DNA of 64,000 bases from an uncultured Pelagibacteraceae bacterium (GCA_902569185.1 CACFTH010000001.1:109425-173424), one strand, 5' to 3'; counted from the stretch's first letter, positions 13,330 to 24,558 are shown. Translations and numbers: made by a program. The notes: generated from the letters alone by a model not told the origin.

Positions 13330-15282
13330 TTAGCTAAAATTTAGAGGGTCTACATCAACTGTAAGTTTAATTTTTTTAGATAAATTAATTTTTTTAAGTA
13401 TTTTAGCTATATCTTTTTGTATAAAAAGATTATTTCTGGATCTTAAAAGCAATCTAGTTCTATAATTATTTTTAATTTTAAATATTGGCGAACTTACTGG
13501 TCCCATTACTTCTAAATTTTTTAGAATAGATAAATTTTTTTTAATTTTTTTTGCTTCTAAAATTCCATCTTTTTCATTTTTTGATGATATTATTAAAGCT
13601 ATAAGTCTTGTAAATGGTGGAAGATTTTTTTCTTTTCTCAAATTTATCTCATCTTCCAAAAACTGAGAAGAATCATTTTCTAATATATTCTTAAGAGTCT
13701 CATCCGAAGGATTAAAAGTTTGATATATAACAAGAGAGTCTTTACTAAATCTACCTGCCCTTCCACTTAATTGATTGTATAACTGAATATTTTTTTCAGT
13801 CGATCTTAGGTCAAAACCCATCCCTGAAAAATCAGCGTCTACAACTACAATACAATTGAGATTAGGAAAGTTAAATCCTTTTGAAATTAGTTGGGTTCCA
13901 ACAAGAATATCAATTTTATTGTTTTCTATATCTGAAAGTAAGTTTTTAGTTTCCTTTTTTTTATTAAGAAAATCACTAGATAATATTTTAATTTTTTTTT
14001 CAGGAAAGATTTGTTTAAGTTCAGCATAAATTTTTTCGATACCTGGACCGTACATTTGATAATCACAATTGTTGTCTGTTTTTTTACACTTCGAGTTAAG
14101 ACTAGATTTATATCCACAATGATGACACATAGCTTTATTTATGTGCTTGTGAAAAGTTAAATAAATTGAGCAATTTGGACAATCAAGTTTTGAGCCACAG
14201 GTCTTACAAATTATAAATGGTGCATAACCTCTTCTATTCAGGAAAAAAAGAACTTGATCTTTTTTTTCAAGATATTTTTTTACGAAATTAATTGTTTTTG
14301 GATCCAACCAAATATTTTTTTTCTTTCGATCTAATTTAAGATCAACTACCTCAGCATTAGGAAGAGAGAAGTTTTTATATCTTTTTTCTAGTTTAGTTAA
14401 ATTGTACTTTTTATTTTTAACATTATTGAATGTCTCCAATGAAGGAATAGAGGTAGAAAGTAAAACTGGAATATTCTCTATTGATGCTCTTGAGATTGCC
14501 ATATCTCTTGCATTATATCTAATACCTTCATCTTGTTTATAAGATGAGTCATGTTCTTCATCAACAACTATTAATCCTAGATTTTTAAATGGTAAAAACA
14601 ATGATGATCTTGCTCCAACTACTAATTTAATTTCACCATTAACAATATTTTTCCAAATAATTCTTTTATTTTTTTTTGTTATTTTTGAGTGCCAAATTGC
14701 TGGTTTGAAGCCAAAGTAATCTTCAAATCTTTGATTAAATTGATTTGTCAAAAAGATTTCGGGCAGTAAAACTAAAGATTGTTTTCCTCTTGAAATATTT
14801 TCTTTTATTTTTTCAAAATAAACAATTGTTTTACCTGATCCAGTAATGCCTTGTAATAAAGTTGTACTAAATTTATTGCCCAAATTATTTATGTCTTTCA
14901 AACATTTTTTTTGTGCTTCATTTAAAATAAAATTTTTTTTAATTTTTAGACTTTTATCAAAAGTTTCTATTTTTTTTGAAAAAAAAGATTCATCACCTAG
15001 ACACATCTTCAGTACCATTCCTTTTGGTGCTAAATTATATAAAGAGAACCAATTAATGAATTTTACCAACTTGTCACTCAACGATACTGATTTTTTTTCT
15101 TTAATATCTTTTAATTTAAAATTTTTATTTGTATTTTCTTCTTTATCCCACACAACGCCGATTTCTTCCTCATTTCCAAAGGGAACTGAAACAATCGATC
15201 CAGTTTTTAATTTTCCAAATTTTTTAGAAAGATAGGTATGCGGATGATCAAAAATTCTTGGTATAAGAACTGGTACTTTCAT
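13330..15282 (-). CDS. priA: Primosomal protein N' (replication restart helicase)
   Basis: 650 residues. Order: N-terminal 3' DNA-binding domain (~1-100), superfamily 2 helicase with Walker A GITGSGKT at 145-152 and DEEH box at 241-244, a zinc-binding insert with paired cysteines (CKTCGSKLDCPNC and AMCHHCGYKSS), then helicase motifs V-VI (LVGTQLISKGFNFPNL, QLSGRAGRF). PriA reloads DnaB at stalled forks. It lies between lpdA and the atp operon, separated from atpH by an 84-base gap that should hold the atp promoter. Confidence 0.95.
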   Translation of the reverse strand: MKVPVLIPRIFDHPHTYLSKKFGKLKTGSIVSVPFGNEEEIGVVWDKEENTNKNFKLKDIKEKKSVSLSDKLVKFINWFSLYNLAPKGMVLKMCLGDESFFSKKIETFDKSLKIKKNFILNEAQKKCLKDINNLGNKFSTTLLQGITGSGKTIVYFEKIKENISRGKQSLVLLPEIFLTNQFNQRFEDYFGFKPAIWHSKITKKNKRIIWKNIVNGEIKLVVGARSSLFLPFKNLGLIVVDEEHDSSYKQDEGIRYNARDMAISRASIENIPVLLSTSIPSLETFNNVKNKKYNLTKLEKRYKNFSLPNAEVVDLKLDRKKKNIWLDPKTINFVKKYLEKKDQVLFFLNRRGYAPFIICKTCGSKLDCPNCSIYLTFHKHINKAMCHHCGYKSSLNSKCKKTDNNCDYQMYGPGIEKIYAELKQIFPEKKIKILSSDFLNKKKETKNLLSDIENNKIDILVGTQLISKGFNFPNLNCIVVVDADFSGMGFDLRSTEKNIQLYNQLSGRAGRFSKDSLVIYQTFNPSDETLKNILENDSSQFLEDEINLRKEKNLPPFTRLIALIISSKNEKDGILEAKKIKKNLSILKNLEVMGPVSSPIFKIKNNYRTRLLLRSRNNLFIQKDIAKILKKINLSKKIKLTVDVDPLNFS

Positions 15283-15300
15283 TATTAAAAAAAAAATTAC

Positions 15301-16704
15301 TTAAAAATGAATAGGTCTTTTTTCAACTGCTAAAGCAGCTTCTTTAATTGCTTCAGTATGAGTTGGATGAGCATGACATGTTCTAGCGATATCTTCAGAA
15401 CTTGCACCAAATTCCATCGCAATTGCCATTTCAGCAATCATATCTCCACTATGTGGACCTATTATATGTACGCCCAAAACTTTATCAGTTTTTGAGTCAG
15501 CTAATATTTTTACAAATCCTTCCGTTTCATTATTAACTTTAGCTCTAGAATTTGCCATAAAAGGAAATTTTCCAATTTTGTAACTTATGTTAAGCTTTTT
15601 TAATTCTTCTTCAGTTTTCCCAACAGCAGCCACTTCTGGTGTAGTATAAATTACTCCTGGGATCACATCATAATTAACATGCCCAGATTGACCTGCGAGA
15701 ATTTCTGCAACAGCTATTCCCTCTTCTTCTGCTTTGTGGGCTAACATTGGTCCTTTAATTACATCTCCAATTGCAAAAATATTTTTAATTGAAGTCCTAA
15801 ATTCTTTATCAACATCAATTCTGCCCTTTTTATCCTTGTTTATCCCGATCTTTGAAAGATTTAGACCTTCTGTGTAAGGCTTTCTACCAACAGAGACTAA
15901 AACTTTTTCACATTCAATTTTGTTTTTATTTTTGGTATTTTTATCTTCAAATTCAACAATAACTTTATTTTTTACATCCTTTACATTTGTAACTTTGTTG
16001 TTTAATAAAAATTTTATACCTTGTTTAGTTAAAATCTTTTGAAACTCTTTTGAAACTTCTCTGTCCATACCTGGTGTAATATGATCCAAATATTCAATTA
16101 CTGTTACATCAGACCCTAGTCTCGACCATACAGAACCCATCTCAAGACCGATATAACCACCTCCTATAACGACCATGCTTTTTGGAACTTTCTCTAAGGA
16201 TATAGCTCCTGTCGAAGAAATTATATTTTTTTCATTAATTTCGATACCTGGTACAGAACTTGATGATGAACCAGTAGCTATGACAATGTTTTTAGATTTG
16301 TATGAGGTTTTTTTTCCGTTTTCGTATACGACCACATCATTTTTTGAAAATAAAACTCCTTTACCTTTTATATAAGTAACTTTATTTTTTTTAAATAGAA
16401 ACTCAACACCTTTTGTCAATACTTGAACTGATTTGCTTTTATTCATCATTATTTTTTTCAAATTTAATTTCACTTCTCCGACTTCTATACCAAGATTATT
16501 GTAATCTTTTTGTGCTTTTTTATACATGTCTGATAGATTCAAAAGACTTTTAGATGGAATACATCCAACATTTAAACATGTACCTCCAAGAGTTCCTCTT
16601 GACTCTATACAGCCTGTCTTAAGACCAAGTTGCGCTGCCCGGATCGCACAAACATAACCTCCGGGTCCACCACCAATTACTAATAAATCAAATTGTTCAC
16701 TCAT
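15301..16704 (-). CDS. lpdA: Dihydrolipoyl dehydrogenase (E3)
   Basis: 467 residues. FAD-binding GGGPGGYVCAIRAAQLG near the N terminus, redox-active disulfide Cys43/Cys48 in GGTCLNVGCIPSK, NAD-binding GGGYIGLEMG, and the C-terminal active-site His in HAHPTHTEA. It reoxidises dihydrolipoamide of 2-oxoacid dehydrogenase complexes. Following sucA-sucB it is most likely the E3 of 2-oxoglutarate dehydrogenase; whether it is shared with other complexes cannot be told here. Ten bases separate it from sucB. Confidence 0.96.
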   Translation of the reverse strand: MSEQFDLLVIGGGPGGYVCAIRAAQLGLKTGCIESRGTLGGTCLNVGCIPSKSLLNLSDMYKKAQKDYNNLGIEVGEVKLNLKKIMMNKSKSVQVLTKGVEFLFKKNKVTYIKGKGVLFSKNDVVVYENGKKTSYKSKNIVIATGSSSSSVPGIEINEKNIISSTGAISLEKVPKSMVVIGGGYIGLEMGSVWSRLGSDVTVIEYLDHITPGMDREVSKEFQKILTKQGIKFLLNNKVTNVKDVKNKVIVEFEDKNTKNKNKIECEKVLVSVGRKPYTEGLNLSKIGINKDKKGRIDVDKEFRTSIKNIFAIGDVIKGPMLAHKAEEEGIAVAEILAGQSGHVNYDVIPGVIYTTPEVAAVGKTEEELKKLNISYKIGKFPFMANSRAKVNNETEGFVKILADSKTDKVLGVHIIGPHSGDMIAEMAIAMEFGASSEDIARTCHAHPTHTEAIKEAALAVEKRPIHF

Positions 16705-16713
16705 AATTACTAT

Positions 16714-18003
16714 TTATACATTTAAGAAAAGCCTTTGTGGCTCTTCTAATGAATCTTTTACGTTTTTTAAAAACGAAACTGCCTCTTTACCATCAACAAT
16801 TCTATGATCATAAGATAAAGCTAGATACATCATGGGCCTAATTATTATTTCCCCGTCTTTAACAACTGCTCTTTCAATAATATTATGCATACCTAAAACT
16901 CCTGACTGTGGAGGATTTAATATCGGTGTTGAGAGCATCGAACCATAAATTCCTCCATTTGTAATTGTAAAAGTTCCACCCTGTAAGTCTTCAATTGTTA
17001 TTTTCCCATCTCTAGCCTTTTCACCTAAAGATAAAATATTTTTCTCAATTTCTGCAAAAGACATTTCGTCTGGACTTCTAAGAACAGGCACTACTAAACC
17101 TCTATCTGTACCTACCGCAAAACTGATATTATAATAATTTTTATAAACTATTGTATCTCCTTGTATTTCAGCGTTAATAGCTGGAAAATTTTTCAATGCT
17201 GCAACGCAAGCTTTCACAAAAAAAGACATAAAACCAAGTTTAGTTGAAAATTTTTTAATAAACTCGTTTTTATAATCATTTTTCATTTGTATTACTTTGG
17301 ACATATCCACTTCATTAAAAGTTGTAAGCATTGCCGCATTATTTTGTGCCTCTTTTAATCTTTTTGCTATCGTCATTCTTAATCTTGTCATTTTAATTTT
17401 TTCTTCAGGTCCATGGGTTATTTTTCGTTTATTAGGCGCGGGTTTTGATCCCATTAAGTCTAATAAATCTTCTTTAAGTATAACTCCATTTTTTCCTGTG
17501 CCTGCGATTTTGCTTAGATCAATATTCTTTTCATTTGCAATTTTTCTTGCTGAAGGAGAAACAATTTTTTCTTCAACATAATTATCACTTTTAACCTCTT
17601 CAGAAAGAATTAGTGGAGGCTCTTCTTTAATTTCTTCTAGAATTAATTTTTTTTCTACTTTTTTAGGTTTTTGCTCTATCGGTTTTTCAAAAATTTGTGG
17701 TGTAACTTCCTCTTTTTTTGGTGGAGGAGTATATTTTTTTTCCTCTTTCTCAACTTTGTGTTCTTTTTTTTCACCTATACTTCCAAGTAAAGCTCCCACT
17801 TCTACTGTATCACCTTCTTTAACAGAAATATTTTCTAATATACCGTCTGATGGTGAGGGAACCTCTACATTTACTTTGTCTGTCTCAAGCTCAACAATAG
17901 GCTCATCAGAGTCAACTTTTTCTCCAACACTTTTAAGCCATTTAGAAACTGTTGCCTCTGTTACTGATTCGCCTAAAGCTGGAACAACTATTTTTTCTGA
18001 CAT
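16714..18003 (-). CDS. sucB: 2-oxoglutarate dehydrogenase E2, dihydrolipoyl succinyltransferase
   Basis: 429 residues. One lipoyl domain (1-~75) with the lipoylated Lys43 in [10 protein letters not shown]; a Pro/Glu/Lys-rich linker; the peripheral subunit-binding domain ([20 protein letters not shown], ~150-185); and the catalytic core, ending with [13 protein letters not shown] that carries the catalytic His. It moves succinyl groups to CoA. The gene starts 5 bases after sucA stops. Succinyl (not acetyl) specificity is inferred from the sucA neighbour and overall pattern. Confidence 0.96.
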   Translation of the reverse strand: MSEKIVVPALGESVTEATVSKWLKSVGEKVDSDEPIVELETDKVNVEVPSPSDGILENISVKEGDTVEVGALLGSIGEKKEHKVEKEEKKYTPPPKKEEVTPQIFEKPIEQKPKKVEKKLILEEIKEEPPLILSEEVKSDNYVEEKIVSPSARKIANEKNIDLSKIAGTGKNGVILKEDLLDLMGSKPAPNKRKITHGPEEKIKMTRLRMTIAKRLKEAQNNAAMLTTFNEVDMSKVIQMKNDYKNEFIKKFSTKLGFMSFFVKACVAALKNFPAINAEIQGDTIVYKNYYNISFAVGTDRGLVVPVLRSPDEMSFAEIEKNILSLGEKARDGKITIEDLQGGTFTITNGGIYGSMLSTPILNPPQSGVLGMHNIIERAVVKDGEIIIRPMMYLALSYDHRIVDGKEAVSFLKNVKDSLEEPQRLFLNV

Positions 18004-18007
18004 TTAA

Positions 18008-20911
18008 TTAATTTAACCTACCTACTACCTTTTCTAATATTTCTTTTTGTTCTGCAAGATGTTTGTTCAAGTTTCCTGTGGCTGGTGATGCCGCAGCATT
18101 TCTTCCAACATATTTTACTTTTTCACCATTAATTTTGACGATTTCTAATGTTCTCTCGATATAATATTTAACAGTATTCCATGCTCCCATGTTCATCGGT
18201 TCTTCTTGGCACCAAATAAATTCTGCATTTTTGTACTTTTGTAGCTCCCTTCCTAAATGTTTTACAGGGAAAGGATATAGTTGCTCTACTCTTATAAAGA
18301 CTATTTCGTCATTTTTACTTTTTTCTCTAGCTTCTAGTAGATCAAAATATATTTTACCTGAACACATAATAACTTTTTTAATTTTTTTATTTGTTTGAAG
18401 TTTTATAAGTTTACTATTTTCAAGGTAAGCATGATCTTCTAAAATTCTGTGAAATCTAGTTTTTTTTGTGAAGTCCTCAAGATAAGAAATGCATCTTTTA
18501 TGTCTCAATAAAGATTTAGGAGTCATAACTATTAAAGGTTTTCTAAAATCTCTTCTCATTTGTCTTCTAAGTACATGAAAATAGTTAGCTGGAGTTGTAC
18601 AATTGACAACCTGTAAATTTTCTTGTGCACATAATTGTAAAAATCTCTCTAATCTTGCTGAAGAGTGTTCTGGTCCTTGTCCTTCGTAACCATGAGGAAG
18701 AAGCATGACTAGACCACTTGCTCGTGACCACTTAGACTCACCAGAAGAGATAAATTGATCTATAACTACTTGCGCACCATTTGAAAAATCTCCAAATTGT
18801 GCTTCCCAAAGAACTAGGGTCTCAGGCTCTGAAAGAGAATATCCAAACTCAAAACCTAGAACACCAAGCTCTGATAATAAACTATCAATGACTTCAAAGC
18901 TTTTTTGTTTCTTAGATATGTTGTGCAGAGGCACAAATCTATCGTGACTATCTTGATCTCTAAATACCGCGTGTCTTTGACTAAAAGTCCCTCGCCCTGA
19001 GTCCTGTCCAGAAAGTCTTACTGAAAAACCCTCGTTTAATAAGGTACCAAATGCTAAAAGCTCAGCTGTTGCCCAATCTATAGGTTTGTTTTCAGTAAAC
19101 ATTTTTCTTTTATTTTCTAAAATTTTTAAAAGTGTTTTGTGAATATTAAAGTTATTTGGTACCTCTGTAATTTTTTTACCTACATTAATTAGATCTTTTT
19201 TTTCTACACCAGTTTTACCTCTTTTATCTTTTCCTATTTCAGGTTTAAATCTAGACCAAACTCCATCAAACCATGTCATTTTCTGTTTATAACTCTTGGC
19301 ATTTATAAATTCAGAGTTTAAAAAATCTTTAAGCTTATTTTTTCCTTCATCAAAATCTTTTTGTGAAATTAAACCTTGGCTTATTAATTTTTTACCATAA
19401 ATTTCTAACGTAGTAGGATGGCTTCGTATTTTTTTATACATAAGTGGCTGTGTAAAAGATGGTTCATCACCCTCATTATGTCCAAAACGTCTATAGCAGA
19501 CCATATCAATAACAACATCGCTCTTAAATTTTTGTCTGAATTCCGTAGCAATCTTTGCGCAATGAACTACTGCTTCGGGATCGTCACCGTTAACATGAAG
19601 TATCGGAGCTTCTACCATTTTTGCAAGGTCTGAGGGATACGGAGAAGATCTAGCAAACCTTGGGGCTGTGGTAAAACCAATTTGGTTGTTTACAATTATA
19701 TGAATTGTGCCGCCTGTATTATGGCCGGGTAATCCAGACATTGCAAAACACTCTGCTACAACACCCTGACCAGCAAATGCAGCATCTCCATGTATAAGAA
19801 CTGGAATAACTTTTCTTCTTTCTTTATCCTTATGAAAATATTGTTTTGCTCTTACTTGCCCCAAAACTATTGGATTTACTGCTTCGAGGTGTGAAGGATT
19901 ATCGGTAAGACTGATATGAACTAAATTTCCGTCAAATTCTCTATTTGCAGATGCTCCTAAATGATATTTTACATCTCCCTCAAAATCTTTTTTATAATCA
20001 ATTTTTTCTCCAAAGAATTCTTTAAATATTAGTTTAAATGGTTTTTGCATCATGTTTGCAAGAACATTAAGTCTTCCTCTATGAGGCATTCCAATTTTAA
20101 CTTCCTTAACACCTAAATGACCTCCTCTCTTTATAATCTGTTCTAATGCAGGTATAAGAGACTCGGCTCCATCAAGACCAAATCTTTTTGTTCCGACAAA
20201 TTTTATGTGTAAGAATTTTTCAAATCCTTCTGCCTCTATTAGCTTATTAAGTATTGCTTTTTTTCCATTTTCAGTAAATTTAATTCCTTTTTCTTTTCCT
20301 TCAATTCTCTCCCTAATCCATGACCGCTCCACTGGATCAGACATATGCATGTACTCATAACCAATATTTCCACAATAAATATCTCTAGCCCTATTTATAA
20401 GAGTATCTATATCTGCAGACTCTAGTCCCAATGTACCGTCGAGAAATATTTTTCTTTTTTTACTTTGGTCGTTAAATCCATAAGTTGTTGGTTTAAGTTC
20501 AGGATGTTCTTTACGAACTTGTAAACCCAGTGGGTCTAGGCTTGCAAGTAAATGTCCTCTTATTCTGTAAGCACGCATTAAAATACTAGCTCTTATTGAG
20601 TCCTTTGAATTTTGTTTAAAGGTTGACTCGTCTATATTCATTTCTTTGATTTCTTTACCGTTTGTTTCTGGCTCATCTCCATTTTTATATTTTACTCTTT
20701 TACTTTTTTTTCTAGACCAGCTTGGTCCATTTATAGTGTTGATGATTTCTGATTTATTATCTTTGAGTCCATCAAAAAATTCTTTCCATTCATTTGAGAT
20801 ACTTCCAGGATTTTGGACGTATTGGGCGTATAGTTCTTCGATAAATTCAGAGCTGTTTCCACCTAAAAATGAGGTTTTTTCAAATATGTTGTTATTTTTA
20901 ACAGTAGACAT
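18008..20911 (-). CDS. sucA: 2-oxoglutarate dehydrogenase E1 (decarboxylase)
   Basis: 967 residues, typical of the large homodimeric thiamin-diphosphate E1. The N-terminal FLGGNSSEFIEELYAQY is the E1o-specific segment. The ThDP region is visible as HGDAAFAGQG followed by TGGTIHIIVNNQIGFTT. Later stretches SGQDSGRGTFSQRHA and LLPHGYEGQGPEHSSARLER are conserved in SucA. The enzyme decarboxylates 2-oxoglutarate and passes the succinyl group to E2. A 37-base gap separates it from sucD upstream. Confidence 0.97.
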   Translation of the reverse strand: MSTVKNNNIFEKTSFLGGNSSEFIEELYAQYVQNPGSISNEWKEFFDGLKDNKSEIINTINGPSWSRKKSKRVKYKNGDEPETNGKEIKEMNIDESTFKQNSKDSIRASILMRAYRIRGHLLASLDPLGLQVRKEHPELKPTTYGFNDQSKKRKIFLDGTLGLESADIDTLINRARDIYCGNIGYEYMHMSDPVERSWIRERIEGKEKGIKFTENGKKAILNKLIEAEGFEKFLHIKFVGTKRFGLDGAESLIPALEQIIKRGGHLGVKEVKIGMPHRGRLNVLANMMQKPFKLIFKEFFGEKIDYKKDFEGDVKYHLGASANREFDGNLVHISLTDNPSHLEAVNPIVLGQVRAKQYFHKDKERRKVIPVLIHGDAAFAGQGVVAECFAMSGLPGHNTGGTIHIIVNNQIGFTTAPRFARSSPYPSDLAKMVEAPILHVNGDDPEAVVHCAKIATEFRQKFKSDVVIDMVCYRRFGHNEGDEPSFTQPLMYKKIRSHPTTLEIYGKKLISQGLISQKDFDEGKNKLKDFLNSEFINAKSYKQKMTWFDGVWSRFKPEIGKDKRGKTGVEKKDLINVGKKITEVPNNFNIHKTLLKILENKRKMFTENKPIDWATAELLAFGTLLNEGFSVRLSGQDSGRGTFSQRHAVFRDQDSHDRFVPLHNISKKQKSFEVIDSLLSELGVLGFEFGYSLSEPETLVLWEAQFGDFSNGAQVVIDQFISSGESKWSRASGLVMLLPHGYEGQGPEHSSARLERFLQLCAQENLQVVNCTTPANYFHVLRRQMRRDFRKPLIVMTPKSLLRHKRCISYLEDFTKKTRFHRILEDHAYLENSKLIKLQTNKKIKKVIMCSGKIYFDLLEAREKSKNDEIVFIRVEQLYPFPVKHLGRELQKYKNAEFIWCQEEPMNMGAWNTVKYYIERTLEIVKINGEKVKYVGRNAAASPATGNLNKHLAEQKEILEKVVGRLN

Positions 20912-20948
20912 TATTTTTAAGTCTCATATTAACATAAAAAATTAAAAT

Positions 20949-21824
20949 TTAACTATTTAGTTTATTAAATAATGTTTTTCCTATATCTGCGGGTGACTCT
21001 GAAATGGTAATACCAGCTGACTTCATTAATTCAATTTTATTTTCTGCTCCACCCTGTCCCCCAGAAATTATCGCTCCTGCATGGCCCATTCGTCTTCCTG
21101 GGGGTGCAGTAAGCCCGGCAATAAAACCAACGATAGGTTTATTAATCTTAGATCTTTTAATAAATTCTGATGCTTCTTCCTCTGCTGAGCCGCCTATTTC
21201 ACCAATCATGATTATTGACTCTGTCTCAGGATCTTTTAAAAATAATTCAAGACAATCAATAAAGTTTGTTCCATTAATTGGGTCACCACCAATACCTATA
21301 CAGGTCGACTGTCCCATGCCATTTTCAGTTGTTTGAGCAACAGCCTCGTACGTTAAGGTACCTGATCTTGAAACAATACCAACTTTCCCTTTTTTATGTA
21401 TGTCTCCTGGCATAATCCCAATTTTACATTCACCAGGAGTAATTATTCCGGGACAATTTGGTCCAATCAATCTACTTTTGCTTTTTTTAAGAAGGTTTTT
21501 TACTTTCAACATATCCAGAACTGGAACACCTTCGGTAATACAAACTATGAGATCTATTTCTGCATCCATTGCTTCAATAATTGCAGATGCTGCAAATCTT
21601 GCAGGTACATATATCATTGTTGCTGTTGCTCCGGTTTTATTTATCGCATCTTTTACTGTATCGAATACTGGAAGATTTAAATGTTTCTGCCCTCCTTTTT
21701 TGGGAGTCACACCACCTACTAATTGTGTTCCATATTTTATTGCTTGTTCTGAATGAAATGTTCCGTGCTTTCCTGTAAAACCTTGACAAATAACTTTTGT
21801 GTTTTTATCAATTAGAATAGACAT
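20949..21824 (-). CDS. sucD: Succinyl-CoA synthetase alpha subunit
   Basis: 291 residues. The Rossmann CoA-binding domain occupies the N-terminal half ([31 protein letters not shown]). The phosphorylated histidine is His248 in [11 protein letters not shown]. It converts succinyl-CoA to succinate with nucleotide triphosphate formation in the TCA cycle. Follows sucC after 4 bases. Length and motifs are standard; nothing unusual was seen. Confidence 0.97.
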   Translation of the reverse strand: MSILIDKNTKVICQGFTGKHGTFHSEQAIKYGTQLVGGVTPKKGGQKHLNLPVFDTVKDAINKTGATATMIYVPARFAASAIIEAMDAEIDLIVCITEGVPVLDMLKVKNLLKKSKSRLIGPNCPGIITPGECKIGIMPGDIHKKGKVGIVSRSGTLTYEAVAQTTENGMGQSTCIGIGGDPINGTNFIDCLELFLKDPETESIIMIGEIGGSAEEEASEFIKRSKINKPIVGFIAGLTAPPGRRMGHAGAIISGGQGGAENKIELMKSAGITISESPADIGKTLFNKLNS

Positions 21825-21828
21825 TTAT

Positions 21829-22986
21829 TTATTTTATAGCCTCAACTATTTTTTTTGCTGCATCATTAAGATTGTCTGCCGATAGTATTTTTAAACCTGA
21901 TGCATCAAGAATTTTTTTACCTTCTTTAAAATTAGTACCAGCCAAACGGACAACTAGAGGAACTTTTAATTTTATATCTTTTGCTGCTTCAACAACACCT
22001 TGAGCTAGAACATCACATTGCATTATACCGCCAAAAATATTTATTAGGACACCTTTTACATTTTTGTCTGAAAGTAGTATTTTGAATGCTGCATTTACCT
22101 TTTCTCTACTAGCGCCTCCTCCTACATCTAAAAAATTTGCGGGTTCCTCCCCATATAGTTTTATTATATCCATGGTAGCCATTGCTAAGCCTGCACCGTT
22201 AACCATACACCCTATAGATCCGTCTAATTTAATGTAAGCTAAATCATGTTTGCTAGCTTCAATCTCAGATGGATTTTCCTCATTTAAATCTCTGAGTTTT
22301 AAAATTTCTGGATGCTTAAAAATAGCATTATCATCAAAATTCATTTTTGCATCGAGGCAGAGTATTTTGTTATTTTTTGTTATTACCAATGGATTTATTT
22401 CAATTAAAGATGCATCTTTTTCAATTAAAGCGCTATACATCGCTTTAACTAATTTTGTTGCGCTGTTCATTTGGTTTTTATCTAATTGATAAATTTGTAA
22501 TATATTTTTTATTTCTTCAGGGCTTAAATTGGGTCTAAGATCTACTTTTGTTGTTATAATTTTTTCAGGATTTTTTTTTGCTACAGCCTCAATATCCACA
22601 CCACCCTCAGTACTACTTATGAAAGCAATTTTAGAACTTTGTCTATCTATAAGACAAGATAGATATAATTCTTTTTTAATATCATAAGCCTTTTGAATAT
22701 ATATTCTTTTAACAACTCTTCCCTCTGGGCCAGTTTGAGGGGTCACTAAAACTTTACCAAACAACTGTTTTGCAACATTTTCTATATCTTTTTTTTTAAC
22801 TAACTTTACCCCTCCAGCTTTTCCTCTTCCACCAGCATGTATTTGAGCTTTTAAAACAAACTGATCGGTATTTAGATCTTTAATTTTATCTATAATGTCA
22901 TCAGAGCTAAATATAATCACCCCCTCTGTTACGGGTGCTCCAAAATCTTTTAAAATATCTTTTGCTTGATGTTCATGAATATTCAT
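21829..22986 (-). CDS. sucC: Succinyl-CoA synthetase beta subunit
   Basis: 385 residues. The N-terminal ATP-grasp domain starts MNIHEHQAKDILKDFGAP and includes QIHAGGRGKAGGVK; the C-terminal ligase domain has DVGGGASREKVNAAFKI and INIFGGIMQCDVLA. Partner of SucD. In most alphaproteobacteria mdh lies immediately upstream of sucC; here a 3.5-kb three-gene insert separates them. A short A/T-rich gap of 30 bases lies between sucC and the upstream gene. Confidence 0.97.
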   Translation of the reverse strand: MNIHEHQAKDILKDFGAPVTEGVIIFSSDDIIDKIKDLNTDQFVLKAQIHAGGRGKAGGVKLVKKKDIENVAKQLFGKVLVTPQTGPEGRVVKRIYIQKAYDIKKELYLSCLIDRQSSKIAFISSTEGGVDIEAVAKKNPEKIITTKVDLRPNLSPEEIKNILQIYQLDKNQMNSATKLVKAMYSALIEKDASLIEINPLVITKNNKILCLDAKMNFDDNAIFKHPEILKLRDLNEENPSEIEASKHDLAYIKLDGSIGCMVNGAGLAMATMDIIKLYGEEPANFLDVGGGASREKVNAAFKILLSDKNVKGVLINIFGGIMQCDVLAQGVVEAAKDIKLKVPLVVRLAGTNFKEGKKILDASGLKILSADNLNDAAKKIVEAIK

Positions 22987-23016
22987 AAGAAATTTATCTA
23001 CATTTTTTTTATTTTT

Positions 23017-24558
23017 TTAACTAAAACAATTTGAAATATCATGCTCAGACAAAATAATGTTTATTTCTTTTGTTATTATACATTTTTTTGACAAAAGAAA
23101 ATCAAATGTTTTTATATCTAGAGGTTTTATTGTATATATTTTTTTAACGTTATTTTTAATTAATTTATTTTGGTAAAAGTCTTTATAATACTCATGAAAT
23201 TTATTACCTTTAATTGGATAACTCACACCATCTGATGTATACCATCTATTTGGAGAATATATATCATGTTCGAGTTCAGATAAAATAAATTGATAATTTG
23301 TTATTATAATTGAGCCTTTTTTATCCCTCAAAAAATCAATACTCTGTTTAATTAAAGCTACTTCGTCAAAATTATCTTTGTTTGTATATTTTGTAACCCA
23401 TCTTAAACCATTTATTTTTGATGAGATAATACTTCCATCAATCAAATTTGTTTTGCTAACGTATTCTATGTCAATGAATTTCCTATCAACATTAAATCTT
23501 AGGTGATACTTAGATACAACAAATATATTTAATAATACAATTGCATAAATTAAAAATTTTTTATTTGTTTTTATTTGAGAATGTAACAATCCAACTAAGA
23601 TTGGCAATAAAAAGAAAATGATTATTTGATTTTTCATTAACATCTGGTTTAGGATTAGTATGACAGTGGATGATAATAAAATAAATGTAGTTTCAAAAAT
23701 TATATTTTTTTTGTTACGAAATTTTCTTCTTTCTTGAAAAAAAATTATTAAAAGAGATAAACAAATAATTGAAAAAAATTTTAATTCATTAATCATAAGA
23801 TATAAAAGACTTAACAAATTAAAGGTTTCTGATCGCGAATTTCCTATAGATAATGGAAATAAGAGGTATTGAATTAAAAAATCTTTAAATCCAATATTTA
23901 GAAAATTTAAAAAAAGAAAAAATATTAAAAGAACTGTAATAGTTGATAAAAAACCCAAAAATAAAACTTTATATCTTCTGGAAATAAACGAAAAAAATAT
24001 GTAATAAAATGATATAAAAATTATAAAGAAAGCAGCTGGTATTTGTTTAGAAATAAAGGCGATTAATAATAAAGGTGGAATTAAATACCAATAAAAATCC
24101 ATATTATTTTTTAGAGCAAATATTAAAAAATAAACCGCACTTAAGGATATTAATATTGAGTGATGATCTGGAAAGGGCACGCCTGATGAGGGATAGGCTA
24201 AAATCGAAACTGATATACTATAAAATAAGGATAAATAAGGACTTAGTCCTTCCTCTATAAAAAATTTATAAGTAATTGCTGCAAAAATAAAATTAATTAT
24301 TGAGGGATGCAATAAATATACAAACCAATTTACACCAAGTAGCTTAAAAAAAACTCCTTGTAGTATATCAACAAAGAAACCATTTGAAGTCCAAAAATCC
24401 CTGATTGGTAAAAACTGTTTTGTTAAATAATAGGAAGAGTCAAAAAAAGCAAATGTATCGATAGGAAAAACGCCAATTGATCCAAAATAGAAATTTACAA
24501 AAAACGATGATAAAAAAATTAGGGATAAATTTATTAAATCAGTTTTATTTGTTTTCAT
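23017..24558 (-). CDS. Polytopic membrane protein, GT-C glycosyltransferase-like, unassigned substrate
   Basis: 513 residues, not recognised as a named protein. About ten or more hydrophobic segments fill residues ~10-345, followed by a ~165-residue soluble C-terminal domain. Near the N terminus, after the first membrane segment, come an Asp (FPIDTFAFFD) and the stretch FLPIRDFWTSNGFFVD. This resembles the first loop of ArnT/PMT-like GT-C glycosyltransferases, which use lipid-linked sugar donors. Its start overlaps the downstream end of the propeller gene by 4 bases, so the two are translationally coupled. A polymerase or other polyprenyl-sugar enzyme is possible. Family membership is an inference from topology and the loop motif. 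Confidence 0.55.
   Translation of the reverse strand: MKTNKTDLINLSLIFLSSFFVNFYFGSIGVFPIDTFAFFDSSYYLTKQFLPIRDFWTSNGFFVDILQGVFFKLLGVNWFVYLLHPSIINFIFAAITYKFFIEEGLSPYLSLFYSISVSILAYPSSGVPFPDHHSILISLSAVYFLIFALKNNMDFYWYLIPPLLLIAFISKQIPAAFFIIFISFYYIFFSFISRRYKVLFLGFLSTITVLLIFFLFLNFLNIGFKDFLIQYLLFPLSIGNSRSETFNLLSLLYLMINELKFFSIICLSLLIIFFQERRKFRNKKNIIFETTFILLSSTVILILNQMLMKNQIIIFFLLPILVGLLHSQIKTNKKFLIYAIVLLNIFVVSKYHLRFNVDRKFIDIEYVSKTNLIDGSIISSKINGLRWVTKYTNKDNFDEVALIKQSIDFLRDKKGSIIITNYQFILSELEHDIYSPNRWYTSDGVSYPIKGNKFHEYYKDFYQNKLIKNNVKKIYTIKPLDIKTFDFLLSKKCIITKEINIILSEHDISNCFS

Noticed and set aside
24075..24260. Plus-strand 61-residue frame with helicase-like look
   Set aside because: Lies wholly inside the glycosyltransferase-like gene on the other strand, with no ribosome site or neighbours on that strand.
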